The notes: generated by a model from the letters alone, not told the origin. DNA of 64,000 bases from Anthopleura xanthogrammica (GCA_964019055.1 OZ025211.1:1316635-1380634); one strand, 5' to 3'; counted from the stretch's first letter, positions 1-13,200 are shown. Numbers and translations are program-made.

Positions 1-189
1 GGTACCTGTAGACCCCCTTATCTTTGGCAGTTTATTATTTTGTAAGGTGCAACTGTTTTAGAGTAAGGGAGGATTTGTTTTAACATTCATTAAAAGGTTA
101 ATGGGAATGACCAACTCATCCTTGACACTCGCCTGATGACATTCTATGTGTTTTAAAATGCACATGACCTTTTTCTCATTACCTTCACT
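1..189 (+). repeat. Left part of a dispersed repeat, also at 12201-12390
   Basis: Near-identical to 12201-12390 starting with ggtacctgtagacccc. In the second copy this block runs directly into sequence matching 1997-2208, so a segment of about 1.8 kb separates the two halves here. Confidence 0.8.
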
Positions 190-693
190 CTCTAGATGAT
201 ACAAGAAAATGTAACTAGCCAATCAGCGCGAAGCTAACAAGCTCAAGTTGTTAGCATAGCCCATGAAAGGAAAAAATTGCGCACCAAAACCTGCCTCAGT
301 AGAGTAGGGTACGAATGATTTTTTTCGGTCAGAAAAATCGAAAATAAAACTCAAAAAACTTTTAAAAATCAATATACAACAATATTTACGACATGATATA
401 ACAATTATCGTCAATAAAATAAAATCATTCTCGAAAATGTAAAGTATCAAATAAACTTTTTGAATACGTCGAGGCTCCCCTCCCTCGAAATGATAATTGG
501 TCAGTGCGGGTTTTACATAGGTTTAGAAGCCATTAGGGACGACGGTCAACTTCACGACTTCAAAAGAGAAGCCATTCTAAATCTTTCGAAATGAGTCGAA
601 ACAAAATTCGCAGTTAAAAACACGACTCTGCGAACCTCCTTCCATGGTGAAAGGAGCTCGACTAAATTCCCTGCCAAAAAGCATGTTTAAAGC

Positions 694-1407
694 ATGGTTA
701 CTGACAAAGCTCTCTCCTGGCTCACGTCTTTCCTAGCCCCTAGGAAGCAATGTGTTCTTATCGATCAGCAACAGTCTCGGGATTTTGATCTCTCTTGTGG
801 AGTTCCGCAGGGAAGCTGCCTAGGTCCTATACTTTTCATAATGTATGCTTCTCGCTTATTTCACATTGTTAAGCGGCAGCATCTACCATCTGTTCAGGGA
901 TATGCTGATGATACCCAGCTCTACTTGTCCTTCCGCCCTGGATCGTGTGCGTCCCAAGATGAAGCAATTAAAGCTATGGAGGCCTCTATTGCTGACATTA
1001 GAGGATGGATGTCTAGTCATCAACTCTTACTCAATGACAAGAAAACAGAATTCCTCATTGGATCTCGCCAGCAGCTATCTAAGGTGAACATCAACAGTAT
1101 TCAAGTTGGCTCCTCTGAAATCAAACCTGCAGACTCGGTGCGTAATCTAGGGACTTGGTTTGACAGCTCCATGAGTATGAGCGTGCATGTGGGAAAGGTG
1201 TGCAGCAAAGCTTTTCGCGGGCTGTACAACATACGGCAAATCAGGAACTTCTTGTCTGAGGAAGCTACTAAGACCCTTATACATGCGTTTGTCACGTCTC
1301 ATCTTGACTATTGTAATGCATTATTATACGGCATTCCGCAATACCAGATTGATCGACCTAATCTATTTTACATTTTTATGTATTATTACTATTTTATTAT
1401 GTTGTGA
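694..1407 (+). pseudogene. Non-LTR retrotransposon reverse transcriptase fragment
   Basis: The ORF encodes the central to C-terminal part of a LINE reverse transcriptase: GVPQGSCLGPILF motif, catalytic YADD near 901-915, then the thumb region LLLNDKKTEFLIG and LDYCNALLYGIP. The endonuclease and palm N-terminus are missing and the coding match ends near 1350, after which sequence becomes TATG-rich. It is therefore 5'-truncated and inactive. The 3' end follows at 1629-1712. CR1/L2/jockey-like by motif; clade not determined. Confidence 0.85.
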
Positions 1408-1628
1408 GTTTTCGTATATGTATGTATATATGTATATATGCCGGACCGGAGGGATTCTGCCGCTTTAGATGTATATATGTCCTTAGTTCTCGAGAGCCGG
1501 AACTTTTAGAGACGGGAACATGTGTGTATCTGGGGTTGCGGGGTTTTTTGGTTGGGTGTATGTATGGATGTATGTATATGTGTGTATGTATATTATATAT
1601 ATAAATAGTTATTTTTATCTATATTTTC
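1350..1628. repeat. TATG/TGTA-rich low-complexity stretch
   Basis: Repeated tatgtatata and gtatgtatggatg units separated by two short GC-rich GCCGGACCGG/GAGAGCCGG pieces, lying between the RT coding remnant and the LINE 3' end. It probably replaced the normal C-terminus of the element. Confidence 0.5.
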
Positions 1629-1712
1629 TCACAATTGTAAAGCGCTTTAGAATATTTTATAATTTAGGCGCTATATAAATTATTAAATTATATATTATTA
1701 TTATATTAAATC
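1629..1712 (+). mobile_element. LINE 3' end with ATT-rich tail
   Basis: Contains GTAAAGCGCTTTAGAAT and GGCGCTATATAAATTATT and then runs into an ATT repeat. This GCGCTTT...GCGCTATATAA end is characteristic of CR1/L2-like LINE 3' UTRs and closes the element that includes the RT fragment upstream. Confidence 0.65.
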
Positions 1713-2070
1713 AAGGTGCAAAGAAGTTTCACATGAGCATTGCACTCTTAATCCGTTGTTTATTTTCTTCTTTCAATATATTCAAATACCTTCGACACGT
1801 ACTGTTTTTATGAAAATAAAAAAAATATCGAAATACATGCGAATGTTGGTTGAATGAACGGCGAGCTGGGGGTTTTCTCTTCAATTTTTTTAAACATTTT
1901 TATACAATACCGCATTACAAAAATGCACGGGCTCAAGGCTAACAACTTTGGTAAATTCGTATGCAGGCCTGGTCGCAAATACATTACCTAGCTTGATTCT
2001 ACATGAAGTAAATAGTTGAATGGTAAAATATTTCTTGATTTGAATGATGCATCTTTAAGTTATGAAGGTT

Positions 2071-2208
2071 TATAGACCACTTGCGCGAGACGGCAAAGCA
2101 GCTCGATTTGGAGGACAAAACAAAAGAATTTCAATCTCTTGAGAATTGAAACCTATTGTTTTGTCCTCCAGATTGAGCTGCATTCCGACATGCTGCAAGG
2201 GGTCTATA
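2071..2208. mobile_element. Foldback MITE, family A (GACGTCAAAGCAGCTC)
   Basis: About 135-bp inverted repeat: TATAGACC...GCAAAGCAGCTC, GGAGGACAAAACAA in one arm and TTGTTTTGTCCTCC, GAGCTGCATTCC...GGTCTATA in the other. Other copies are at 12473, 13109 (half), 23105 (half), 25384, 35687 and 47756. No coding capacity. Confidence 0.75.
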
Positions 2209-3280
2209 TTTGGTTCATCATGCATGTCAAAATACATCTGGTTGATTTGAGTGGGTAATGCTAAGATGATGATATAGATTCATATTTATACTTCGATATA
2301 CACCGAATTTCATTGTTTGGTTTTTGTGATATTGATATCAGATTTTCTTCGGAACACACTTTCGCTGGAATATTTCCATAAGTTTTCATTTTGATCTTTC
2401 TTTGGATATATTTAAAAATAAAAACTCAATACACTGATTAAAAACCCCGAAAGCTGAGTGAGAGCTTGACGTCATGCATCCTCGCAAAACACTTAGTAAT
2501 TTCCATCCATTCACCAGACATCCCTTCACCTAATATACCACGCTTTTGAAGCTTCATTCCATTGTTCAAATGGGACAAATTGTTCTTTTTCAACGTTTTC
2601 TTTTATGTTGATATTTCTGGAATTTTTTTTAGTCAAAAACCAGACAGAAACCGCTACAATATATATTAATAAACACGCACCATAATAAGAAGACGGCACA
2701 TGAGTTTTATATTAATTCAGATTTTAATAATCCTATATTGTATTTCTAAAGTCCATTTTCTTTAAGTATATTCTATGTTATTTCAAGGATAAAAGGTTTA
2801 ATAAACAACGTTATCTACGGCTGCTAACGAGGTGGTATTCTTTCTCTGGTCGAAATAAAACCATATTCATTAAGATTTCCATCTCTTGGTTCTTTAACTC
2901 TTCCTTCCACCCTTTTTCTTGGAAATCGTAAGCATTAAATTATCCTGTGCTGTTTACAGTATTTTATCAAATCCATAGCTGTGTACAAGTACCAAATGTA
3001 AAAGCTCTCCATTCTTAGTCACGTACAAAATTACTTTAGTAAGTTTTCATACTGTTTTTAAAGATTTAGAAGGAAATAGAGCACGCACTTGGCGCCTTTA
3101 AGATGGCTTCCTCGTCAAAACGAGAAAAAGTAGGACGGACGACACCTTGTGACGACGAGGCGACCATGAACGAGAATGTCTAATTTAATTGAACATTATT
3201 TTAGTGGTTTCTTTACAAGATTGCATTTGTTCTGTGATATGTGGGGAGTCCCAAATGACCTAGGCTATTGCAGGGGTATT
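2209..3280. other. Intergenic, no gene seen
   Basis: AT-rich sequence with frequent stops in all frames and no recognised repeat. It could include distal 3' sequence of CADPS. Confidence 0.5.
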
Positions 3281-3319
3281 TATGGATATTCCCCCCCCCC
3301 CCCCGTCCTCTGATTATGA

Positions 3320-3610
3320 ACCGCCTTTATTCCATGGTTCCGACTCAAACAGTAGCAAATCAATCATAGTTGCAGCAGTTTTCATAGTGGAATTAAAATC
3401 TTGTCCCACAAACAACTACACAGTATCTGTCTTAAAGAGTACTACAAGGAGTACCAGGCAATTTCCTTTTATTTTCACAGGACAGTAAACAACTGAAACA
3501 ATTTAGAATCAATTTTCAGAATTTTAAATTCTGAGATATTCTAGCTAATTTGTTGAGCTTGTGGGACATAGCAACGGTAACTAAGGGGAGTCGGAACCAT
3601 GAATTACATT
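3320..3610 (+). repeat. Dispersed repeat, copy 1
   Basis: TTCCATGGTTCCGAC, CTTGTCCCACAAACAACTAC, GAGATATTCTAGCTAATT and GTTGAGCTTGTGGGACATAG are shared with 19700-20125; the latter part is also at 16612-16815. Non-coding. Confidence 0.7.
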
Positions 3611-4222
3611 ACAAATTGAAAAAGTTTAAGAAATGATTTTTTCTGCAAGACAGAAAGTCCTGCAAACCGGTTTTTGTTGAGAATTCTGTCCGTTACTAAC
3701 GTCCAAGTGGTGGATCTCCATGTATGGTCTCCCTGTGCAAATTTGGACGTAAAAAAACTGGGCGAGAACACAGGACTGAAAAACGAGACAGCGGTTAGTA
3801 GTCAAATCGCTGGCTCACCTGGTTTTTATATAAAATGTCTATGTTTTTGAAAAAAAGCCAAAACCATCTACAAGAGTGCAAAAAATTAACCGACTTCTAA
3901 AAAAGTTTGATTTAAATATATTAACTGATGAGGGAAACAAATGTTTTTGTCGTAGGTAGACTTTTTCTAGTCTTTGAACAAACGCGCTATTTACCGAAAA
4001 CTCGACCAATTTACGTAAAACTTGTGCATTTTGCAAGGTTACATAGCGGATTTGGCGCATGCGCATACGTTATTCATCCCGGTCGGACGAGAATTCTTCC
4101 TAGTTCCAAGGAACAGGATAGGTCCATGTATGGTCTCCCTGTGCGAAGTTGGACCTAAAAAAACTGGGACGAGTAGAGACGAGACTTCTTCCAAGATCCA
4201 AGGAACAGAAAAGGTCTGTCTG
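3611..4222. other. Downstream of CADPS, internal duplicate
   Basis: CCATGTATGGTCTCCCTGTG followed by GTTGGACCTAAAAAAACTGG-like text occurs at 3719 and 4123, with GGAACAG/GAACAGGA phrases nearby: a diverged direct repeat of about 400-bp spacing. No clear AATAAA close to the CADPS stop. Confidence 0.5.
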
Positions 4223-7200
4223 TCACAGCTCATCCTCACTGCTGGAATCACTATAATCCTCAGAATGCTTGGTTCCTGTGTAATCAATACAGTGTACTTG
4301 TTCTCCCTTCAACATTGACTCTTCTACGTGTAGCCGAGACAACAGTGTTCCATACACGGGACAGCGAAGACGTTTGGTAGGAACACCAAACAGATTACAA
4401 ACCTGGAATACACCTGGTAAATTCTGTAGAGACAGATAAACAATAGGCATGGTTAAACTATTGGTAAAAAAAACCCGCAAAATTGGTTGTTTTTTTTTGG
4501 GGGGGGGGGGGGGGATTCTGCAGCTAATCAGCAGTCATATAACTCCCCATCCCTTCGTGTTCCCCACTCCCCCCCCCCCCCAATAGATATCAGTCCCTTA
4601 CATCTTACCTTAGCAATAGGGAGGAGAGTTTGTAGTTGATACTGATGTAATGAGACACTCATACGATGTGATAACCATTCACACATCATAGTGACCATGG
4701 GTGTGTACCATAACTAGAACAACAACACTACAATAAGATACTGGTGTAATGAGACACTCATACGATGTGATAACCATTCACACATCATAGTGACCATGGG
4801 TGTGTACCATAACTAGAACAACAACAACAACAACAACAACAACAAAGAGCTGCACTGAGTCTGCGTATGTTACTATTGATGCCAAGGTTGGTGTTTCACT
4901 TGTGAATCTGGTCCAACCACAGTATATCACCATCATATCGTTACCATGACAACTTACCTTGACGATGTACTTTCTCAGTTGCACCTCGTGTAGTTGTTCC
5001 ATTATCTGGTTCAGGTTAGATTTTAAAAACTTGATAAAGGCTTCGTGTAGCTCAGCACCAGGGTTCTATGAACAAAACAAGAACACAGCCATCCCAATCA
5101 GTATATAACGTGTAGAGTCGACCCTGTAGATCACTATCAGGTTTAGTCACGGGAGAGGTGTATCCTCTCTCCATCATATGTGAGTAGAGATGTTTGTTGA
5201 TTCTCTCCTATGTTTTGAGGGTTTCTTCCCAGGTTTTGTTCCCGTCACGAAAATCCATTTCTAAATGCTAATTCGACCTTTCGGGGACCTTACCAGTTGG
5301 GTTGAAAACATGTTAGATTCTGCGTCCAACCTCAGAATGGTAACGTCATTGAAGACAGGTAGATGGTTATGAACAAGAACTAATATACATACCTTTAGTG
5401 CAAAGACAGAAGACAGAATAGAATCCTGATCATATCTTGCTAACTTGGTTAACAATGCCTCCAACACTGAGTTCAACTAATACAGAGATATCAAAATAAG
5501 TACACTTGTGCGATTGGGATCCCTGTGGTGGTTCTGGGTCCTTCAGGGGTTAAATGGGAGCTGGGATTCGCCTCATTATGGGCTGGGAAAATAGGATGAG
5601 AGTAACTGGGAATGGAAACACAATCCCAAAAAATGGATATGGTTGTTTTACCCATCTGATACAAAAATGAATATATTAAAACAAAACGTAGAAGTTTAGC
5701 AGTTTAATATTTATTCTGAGTCACTAAGTTTGTTGCACAGCGAGCATTGCCTCTAAGTCACGCGTATGAAGTCTGAATATTAATTATCGTCGTTCCCAGA
5801 CTTCACGCATCTTTTGGTCAGCGGCTTATCGTGTCAATGTTAGCAACCTAGTCTAGCTGGGATTTTGAAACAATTTCAGTTGGGAGCTGTGATTGAGACT
5901 TCCTTCCCCTTCAGGACTCTCTCTTCCTTTATCTTCTTAAGCCTTCGTGACTAAGTGTCGTATAGCGCCTTATTCAGGGCCCTCTAAATAATGATGCTGA
6001 TTTATGAGCTTACGAGCATGTCTACTTTACAACACTTTCTTAGGACTTACACTCTATTACAGGGGACCTGATACATTCTAAGTCTGAATAAAGTGATGAT
6101 TGAAGGGCCACAATCGTGTATTGACCAACAGAAAAATACGAATTGATTCAAATTGTCTGCATTGGACACCCAAGGTCTGAGAGGCAAAAATGGTGGCTCT
6201 ATCGCGAGCATGCGCAATACCACAACTTGAAGAATTTATTTTAATGACGTCACAAAATGCCACCGCACGCATTATTTTATTGACAAGAAACTCCAAAACT
6301 TTACGGTTAAACGTTTTCATAATAGTAGAGATTTTTTTTATATAACGCCAAAGAAATTGGCAAGATATGAACGAATTCGGCACCACAATTTCTTTTATTT
6401 AGTAAAATCAAGATTTCGCATTATTTTAAAAATTAGATTCTGTAGTTGCCAAACATTTACTTTCCTGTCATATGAAAGATAACATAATGAGCTTTGATTA
6501 TACAAAGTTTTGGAAAAAAACGGAGAAACTAGAGTTTTTAAATTTGTTAAAGGGGAAAATGGCCTTCAGCGTTTTTGACGTAGCGTTGCTATGGTAACAT
6601 TATACGCGATCATTTTCTAAGAAACTTATCAATCCCTGGCTCATGATCTTTGACGTGACTGGTGTATCGAGTATCAGTGTATCAGCCTTAAGATTCCATT
6701 ATCCATTGTTTAGTGACCTTTTGAAAACCTATGGAACTATCTTATTATTATCTAGATGTCATACACGTTCTGACCAATCACATCAATCTTGACAAGCGTT
6801 ATAGCCTGAGGCTAACAATAGGTGCAGGAAAACAGATATAACCTGTGCAGCTCTGCTTGCAACAAATTTTCTGTGCTGCAATCAAAAAAATATGCTGTGC
6901 CTTGGAAATACAAGCAACATTAATGCCATTTTAAAATTGTTTTTGATTAGAAAAGGGCATTAAAGGGCACTAATCCATGTGGGCTATCACTAATAATGTC
7001 TCTCCTGCCAGGATCAACACCACTGACATACCAGATATCAGTTTTACTCTAGTTCAGGACGTTCAGTGTTCATGCACACACTGGTTTGTTATACAACGTT
7101 AAATTGTTAAATCCTAGGTATCTTTATAATCGTTATTTTAATGGACATGAAGCTTGGCTAATACAGAATTTGTGATAATCAATCACTGACTTGTTTATAC

Positions 7201-10200
7201 TGAATACTTGTTTACTATCCGTAGCTGTATTTGTCACGAAATCTTCATGTTCTCTAGCAGTAATTCGAGTCAAGTAGAGATCACACCAACACGTTGATCA
7301 GATTTTCGATTTGCTCAGTTTTGAGTATGGCTGTTGTGGTTCGTCTTTACTACTTTAAACGTCAACCTACCATGGAAACATAGCTAACTATCATGGAAAC
7401 AATTAAGGAGTTTCTTTCTCCTAAAAGTTTCAACCATTTGAGCTTCGTTGTGGTAATTTGTTCGGTGGTTATTGGAATCATTCTGCTTGGAGTCGTCGCT
7501 GACATTGAAACCAAGGAACAAAGGTATTTTAGTTGTCGAATAAAAGGAGAAGAGAAAGATTTCCTTCAAAGAGCGTGTTTCGCTGACTACCAAGCCAAAA
7601 CCACAACAGGTATTCCACTTTATGGTTTTGTGCTTTTGTACTTCTTGTTGGTTATCTTGGTGTGCTTGTGCTACTCTCAGTCTGTTCGATCAAAAGTGAA
7701 AGACCTCGAGCACGAAGACCCGGAAATCCAAACAAACCAATCTGCTTGTCGTCTTTATCGTAGGTATTGCATTCAACTCGCAGTTAGATTTATTCTAGGA
7801 TTGATATTTGTTATTCTACAATGGGGAGTCTTCTATCCACTCAACTTTCCTTCCGAGTATGCCTGTGATTTGTCGAGCATTCATCAAGCAAAACATACGA
7901 ATATCACAAGGGGCGATGCAGCAAATGTCACGCGGTCTTGGTACGATTGTCATAATCCACAAGCAGGCAACAAAACCTTCTGGACCTTTGTAGTTTTTAT
8001 AGACAATGTTCTACTTACTGTTTTTATCCTTCTGGAGCTGATATATATCACAAGAAAAGCTAAAGTCGATGATAATTTTAGGGAGGATTCAGAGTTTTTC
8101 AATATTCATCTGCTAAACAAAGACTACAAGGTCATCGAAAGTTACGTAGCGGAAATGAAGAAAAATATTAAGAAGAACACAAAGTTTTATGAACCACTTG
8201 TTCCAAACATTACCGGTGAAGTAAGAAAATTGCTAGAACTTGACAAAATTTATACCAATCTGATCATGTACCCTGGAAGAGCAAAACATGAATTCACAGG
8301 GACAAGACACGAGATATTCGAAGGATACCTAAAGTCCCAACAACACCACCAGTCCATAAATAAGATTGAAGACATTTTTGCACCAAAACCAGGAAACCCA
8401 CAAGAAAGACCTCGTTCTATCATGATTATTGGTCGACCAGGTATTGGCAAGAGCTTGTTATGTCTGAAGATCCTCCGTGACTGGGCATGTGGCAAACTGA
8501 CCTTCAACGAGGAAACAGAAGCAGAGAAATGTTTTGAATTTGTTTATCTTTTCAAATTTAGACATTTCAACAGTGACGAGAAAATGAATCTTCAGCAACT
8601 GCTTGGAAGAGGTCAGTTCTCGTCAGCGTTTCCTAATGAGGTCTACAACTGGATACTAAGCCACCCAGAAAAAGTGTTGCTCATTTTTGATGGTCTTGAT
8701 GAATTTGGAAAGAAAGAAAACATCGTTAAAGAAGAAGAATTTGGGAACACTCTTGCAGAGATAATTCCATTCTCTGCACTGTATTTCAAGTTAGTTTTAG
8801 GAAAACTCTTTGAAGGAGCTACAGTTGTAACTACCTCAAGACCAACTGCTCTTTCTTATGTGTCATACCTAGATAAAACTTTTAACCGAAATTTGGAAGC
8901 TATGGGATTCAACTCAGAGCAAATACGAAAATACGTAGAAAAGTTCTGTCAAGGCTCTATAAAACAGAAAATATGGAATCACATCAGCAGCAATGCAAAT
9001 CTTTTGTCATTGTGCTACATTCCTGTAAATTGTCACATTGTGTGCTTTTCGTTACAAGAAAGACTAAAGCGAGATCAAGTCAATGATGTAGATAATTTGC
9101 CAACTACACTCACTGAAATTTATGAAGATGCATTAATGATTATTCTTCGCAAACACAACCCACAATATCGCTGCAATTTTCCTGAACAAGAAGAGTTGTT
9201 GTCCTCACGTGTCTTCGCTCCTGAAGTAGAGACATCTTTGAAAAGTCTTGGGGAAATAGCTTATAAAGGAATTGAAGAGAATAGACTGATTTTTGAATCA
9301 AATGAAGTCAAGAAACATGAAGAAAGCGGTCTGCTTCATCGGCTTCCCGACAAACGGGTTGGTATTACCCAAAACAAAATACAATACTGCTTTCTCCACC
9401 TAACGATTCAAGAGCTTCTGGCTGCGAGATACATCGTAGCACAGTTAATGGAGAGAACTGATCTGAAAGTCGAACTGCAAAGCTGGATTTCTGAACATCT
9501 ACATGAAGGCAAGTGGGAAGTAGTAATACAGTTTGTTGCTGGGACGGTTCGTCATCAAGATCAGAACTCTATAGTAGCGATTTTTATTACAAGTTTGCCT
9601 CGACCATTCTCTGGTGGAGCAAGCTGGCCATCTCTTGGCCGACAGAAGGAAGTAGTGATCACACTTTTTAAGTGCATATTTGAGATTTCAAGAAACTCAA
9701 ATAATGAATGGAAAAGTTTGCTTACAGAAACCTTGGGTGGTGTAGTCAACGTGGACCTGAGTTATGCGTCATTAACTGATGCAGACTTGACGTCGATAGT
9801 GTTCGTTTTGCAAGAGGTAAAGAGTATTGGAAGTGTAGATGTCAGTAATAACCACATTACATCTACTGGATGTTTGGAGATGAATAAGCTACTGAAGATG
9901 TCAGGGTCTTCTAATGCACTCGCTATAAATGAGTGCAACCTAACCACGTTGAACATCAGTTTCAACCAAATAGGTGATGATGGATTAAAGCACTTGTCTG
10001 ATGTACTCGCTACAAATGAGTGCAACCTAACCACGTTGGACATCACTTACAACCAAATAGGTAATGAGGGATTAAAGCACTTGTCTGATGCACTCGCTAC
10101 AAATGAGTGCAACCTAACCACGTTGGACATCACTTACAACCAAATAGGTAATGATGGATTAAAGCACTTGTCTGATGCACTCGCTACAAATGAGTGCAAC

Positions 10201-13200
10201 CTAACCACGTTGAATATCAGTTTCAACCAAATACGTGATGATGGATTAAAGCACTTGTCTGATGCACTCGCTACAAATGAGTGCAACCTAACCACGTTGG
10301 ACATCACTTACAACCAAATAGGTATTGAGGGATTAAAGCACTTGTCTGATGCACTCGCTACAAATGAGTGCAACCTAACCACGTTGGACATCACTTACAA
10401 CCAAATAGGTATTGATGGATTAAAGCACTTGTCTGATGCACTCGCTACAAATGAGTGCAGCCTAACCATGTTGAACATCAGTTCCAAACAAATAGGTAAT
10501 GATGGATTAAAGCACTTGTCTGTTGCACTCGTTACAAATGAGTGCAACTTAACCACGTTGAACATCAGTTCCAACCATATAGGTGATGAAGGATTAAAGC
10601 ACTTGTCTGATGCACTCGCTACAAATAAGTGCAACTTAACCACGTTGGACATCAGTTTCAACCAAATAGGTGATGATGGAGTAAAGCACTTGTCTTATGC
10701 ACTCGCTACAAATGAGTGCAACCTAACTACGTTGGACATCAGTTCCAACCAAATACGTGATGATGGATTAAAGCACTTGTCTTATGCACTCGTTACAAAT
10801 GAGTGCAACTTAACCACGTTGAACATCAGTTCCAACCATATAGGTGATGAAGGATTAAAGCACTTGTCTGATGCACTCGCTACAAATAAGTGCAACTTAA
10901 CCACGTTGGTGATCAGTTACAACCAAATAGGTGATGATGTATTAAAGCACTTCCGTGATGCACTCGCTACAAATAAGCCCAATCTGTCTTTGATTACATG
11001 ATACATGGACAACAAGGATCTATATTTTAAACCGCAGAAGTGTAGAGTAAAAATCAGCAGCTTATTACTCATTAATAGTTTACTAAAAGAAAAACTGTGA
11101 CTGTGAACAAAAAACAATCAAACAAAGAAAGAAAGTATAATTGAAACTGTTGTTCAAGCGCGTGTTTGACAGAGGAGCAAATTAGAATTTCAAAATCTCC
11201 TGGTTTTGCAAAACCAATTATTTTAGATAACATGCACTGTTCGCGTAACATGACGTTACCTGATGTTGTATATAACACGCTCTCTAGCCAATCAGAGTTA
11301 TATCGTAGTTGTAATGAAATTTAAAGTTGAAAAACACTTAAAACTAAACACGAAGGCTGTTACCTTGCACTAGAAACAGAATGTGAATGTCTTATTTCCC
11401 GTTTAGATAAGGATAGGGTGACTCTACTGTTCAGAGGAGGGGGGGAGGTGTAAGCTATTTATACGTACATTAGACATGTTACCTTGCACACGAAACACAA
11501 TGTGAATGTCTTATGTCCCGTTTACATAAGGATAGGGTGACCCTACTGTTCAGAGGGGGGGGGGGGGGGGAAGTCAGCTATTTGTTTCCGAAGGTGTATC
11601 CCCTGGTGAAAGAAAAGAAAAGTTTTCTCCCTAGCACCAGAGTGACCCTAACTTAACAATATAAATTGCTTGTGTCAAGAATAATAGAAATTTAGGCTAA
11701 ATGTTTTTTCGTTTGGGATATCTAGTGTAACTGAATTGAACCCCCCTCCCCCTCCCCCTCCTCAGGACCCTCTTGGTTGGTCTAGTCATACCTTGTTAGC
11801 GATCTCCTGTGCTATTTCTCGTTGTGTTTCTCTTAGAAATGATGACACATCTGAATGGTAACGACGCTAGAAAAAGAAAAAAATTCTTTTTTAAAGATAT
11901 TGAGTTCTAAAAATTTCTTTCCAACTCTGGTATGTTAAACCACCAGGAGCCCAATAGTTAGATTCCATTTTTTAAATATTTCTACATACATCATACTTAT
12001 TATTCAATAATAGTTTACTTTCAATAGTTTAATTTTCAACCCCTGAAAATTTTGAATGTTGTCTACATGTAGAAATACTGAGCTTCTTGTGGTCAAACAG
12101 TTGAGACCTGTTATTTATTTTGTACAAGCTGGTGTACAAAAAATATTTATTTTGATAATATGATTACATCGAGGTTGTGTCCAGTGGATGTCCATCCTAG
12201 GGTACCTGTAGACCCCCTTATCTTTGGCAGTTTATTATTTTGTAAGGTGCAACTGTTTTAGGGGAAGGGAATATTTGTTTTAACATTCATTAAAAGGTTC
12301 ATGGGAATGACCAACTCATCCTTGACACTCGCCTGATGACATTCGATGTGTTTTAAAATGCACATAACCTTTTTTTTTCTCATTACCTTCACTATTAATT
12401 CTTTATGAAGTAAATAGTTGAATGGTAAAATATATCTTGATTTGAGTGATGCATCTATAAGTTATGAAGGTTCATAGGCCACTTGCACATGACGTCAAAG
12501 CAGCTCAATTTGGAGGACAAAACAAAAGAATTTCAAATGAGAATTGGAAACCTATTGTTTTGTCCTTCGAATTGAGCTGCATTCCGACGTGCTGCAAGGG
12601 GTCTATACTCCCAATATGTTAATGACTGTGACATCATATAAGGTATTTTAGTGTATTTGTTGTAACTAGTAATACTAAACACTGGCCGTTTTGAGAAAAC
12701 ACATTTAAAGTATCCTTTATGTAAACCAAGAGTAAAATAATGATGGTTTTTTTTTATACCATTTGTGTGAAAGAGTTGAGTTTTGTATATTTAATGAACC
12801 CTTACCTGACGTCATAGTCATTAACATATTGGAAATATAAACCTTCATTACTGGATGAAGGTATCAATAAAGGATATGTGTTTTAAAACCTCTGATTAAA
12901 GAAGCTAGTGTAGGTTAGTAATATGGACTGTACCTGTTCACTCTCTGTTTCTTCTCGCATACACAAGGTGTGCGACTGAAAAAAACAATGAACCAAACAA
13001 GACATGAGATCAATATTGACAGTGAGCAGAGGTTATACCACTGACTCTTACTAACTCAAGAAAATGGTTCATTCTGATCTTGATTCAAGTATATTTTGTT
13101 CATCATGCAGCCAGAATGCATTCGGTTGCATTCTCAGGAAATTGAAATTCTTTTGTTTTGTCTTCCAAATTGAGCTGCTTTGACGTCACGTGCAGAGGTC

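Noticed and set aside
4022..4318. 98-aa ORF overlapping the CADPS last exon in antisense
   Set aside because: It is a shadow of exon 27 and of the repeat next to it.
9561..11117. Antisense ORFs opposite the NLR LRR region
   Set aside because: They are shadows of the 87-bp coding repeat and have no independent support.
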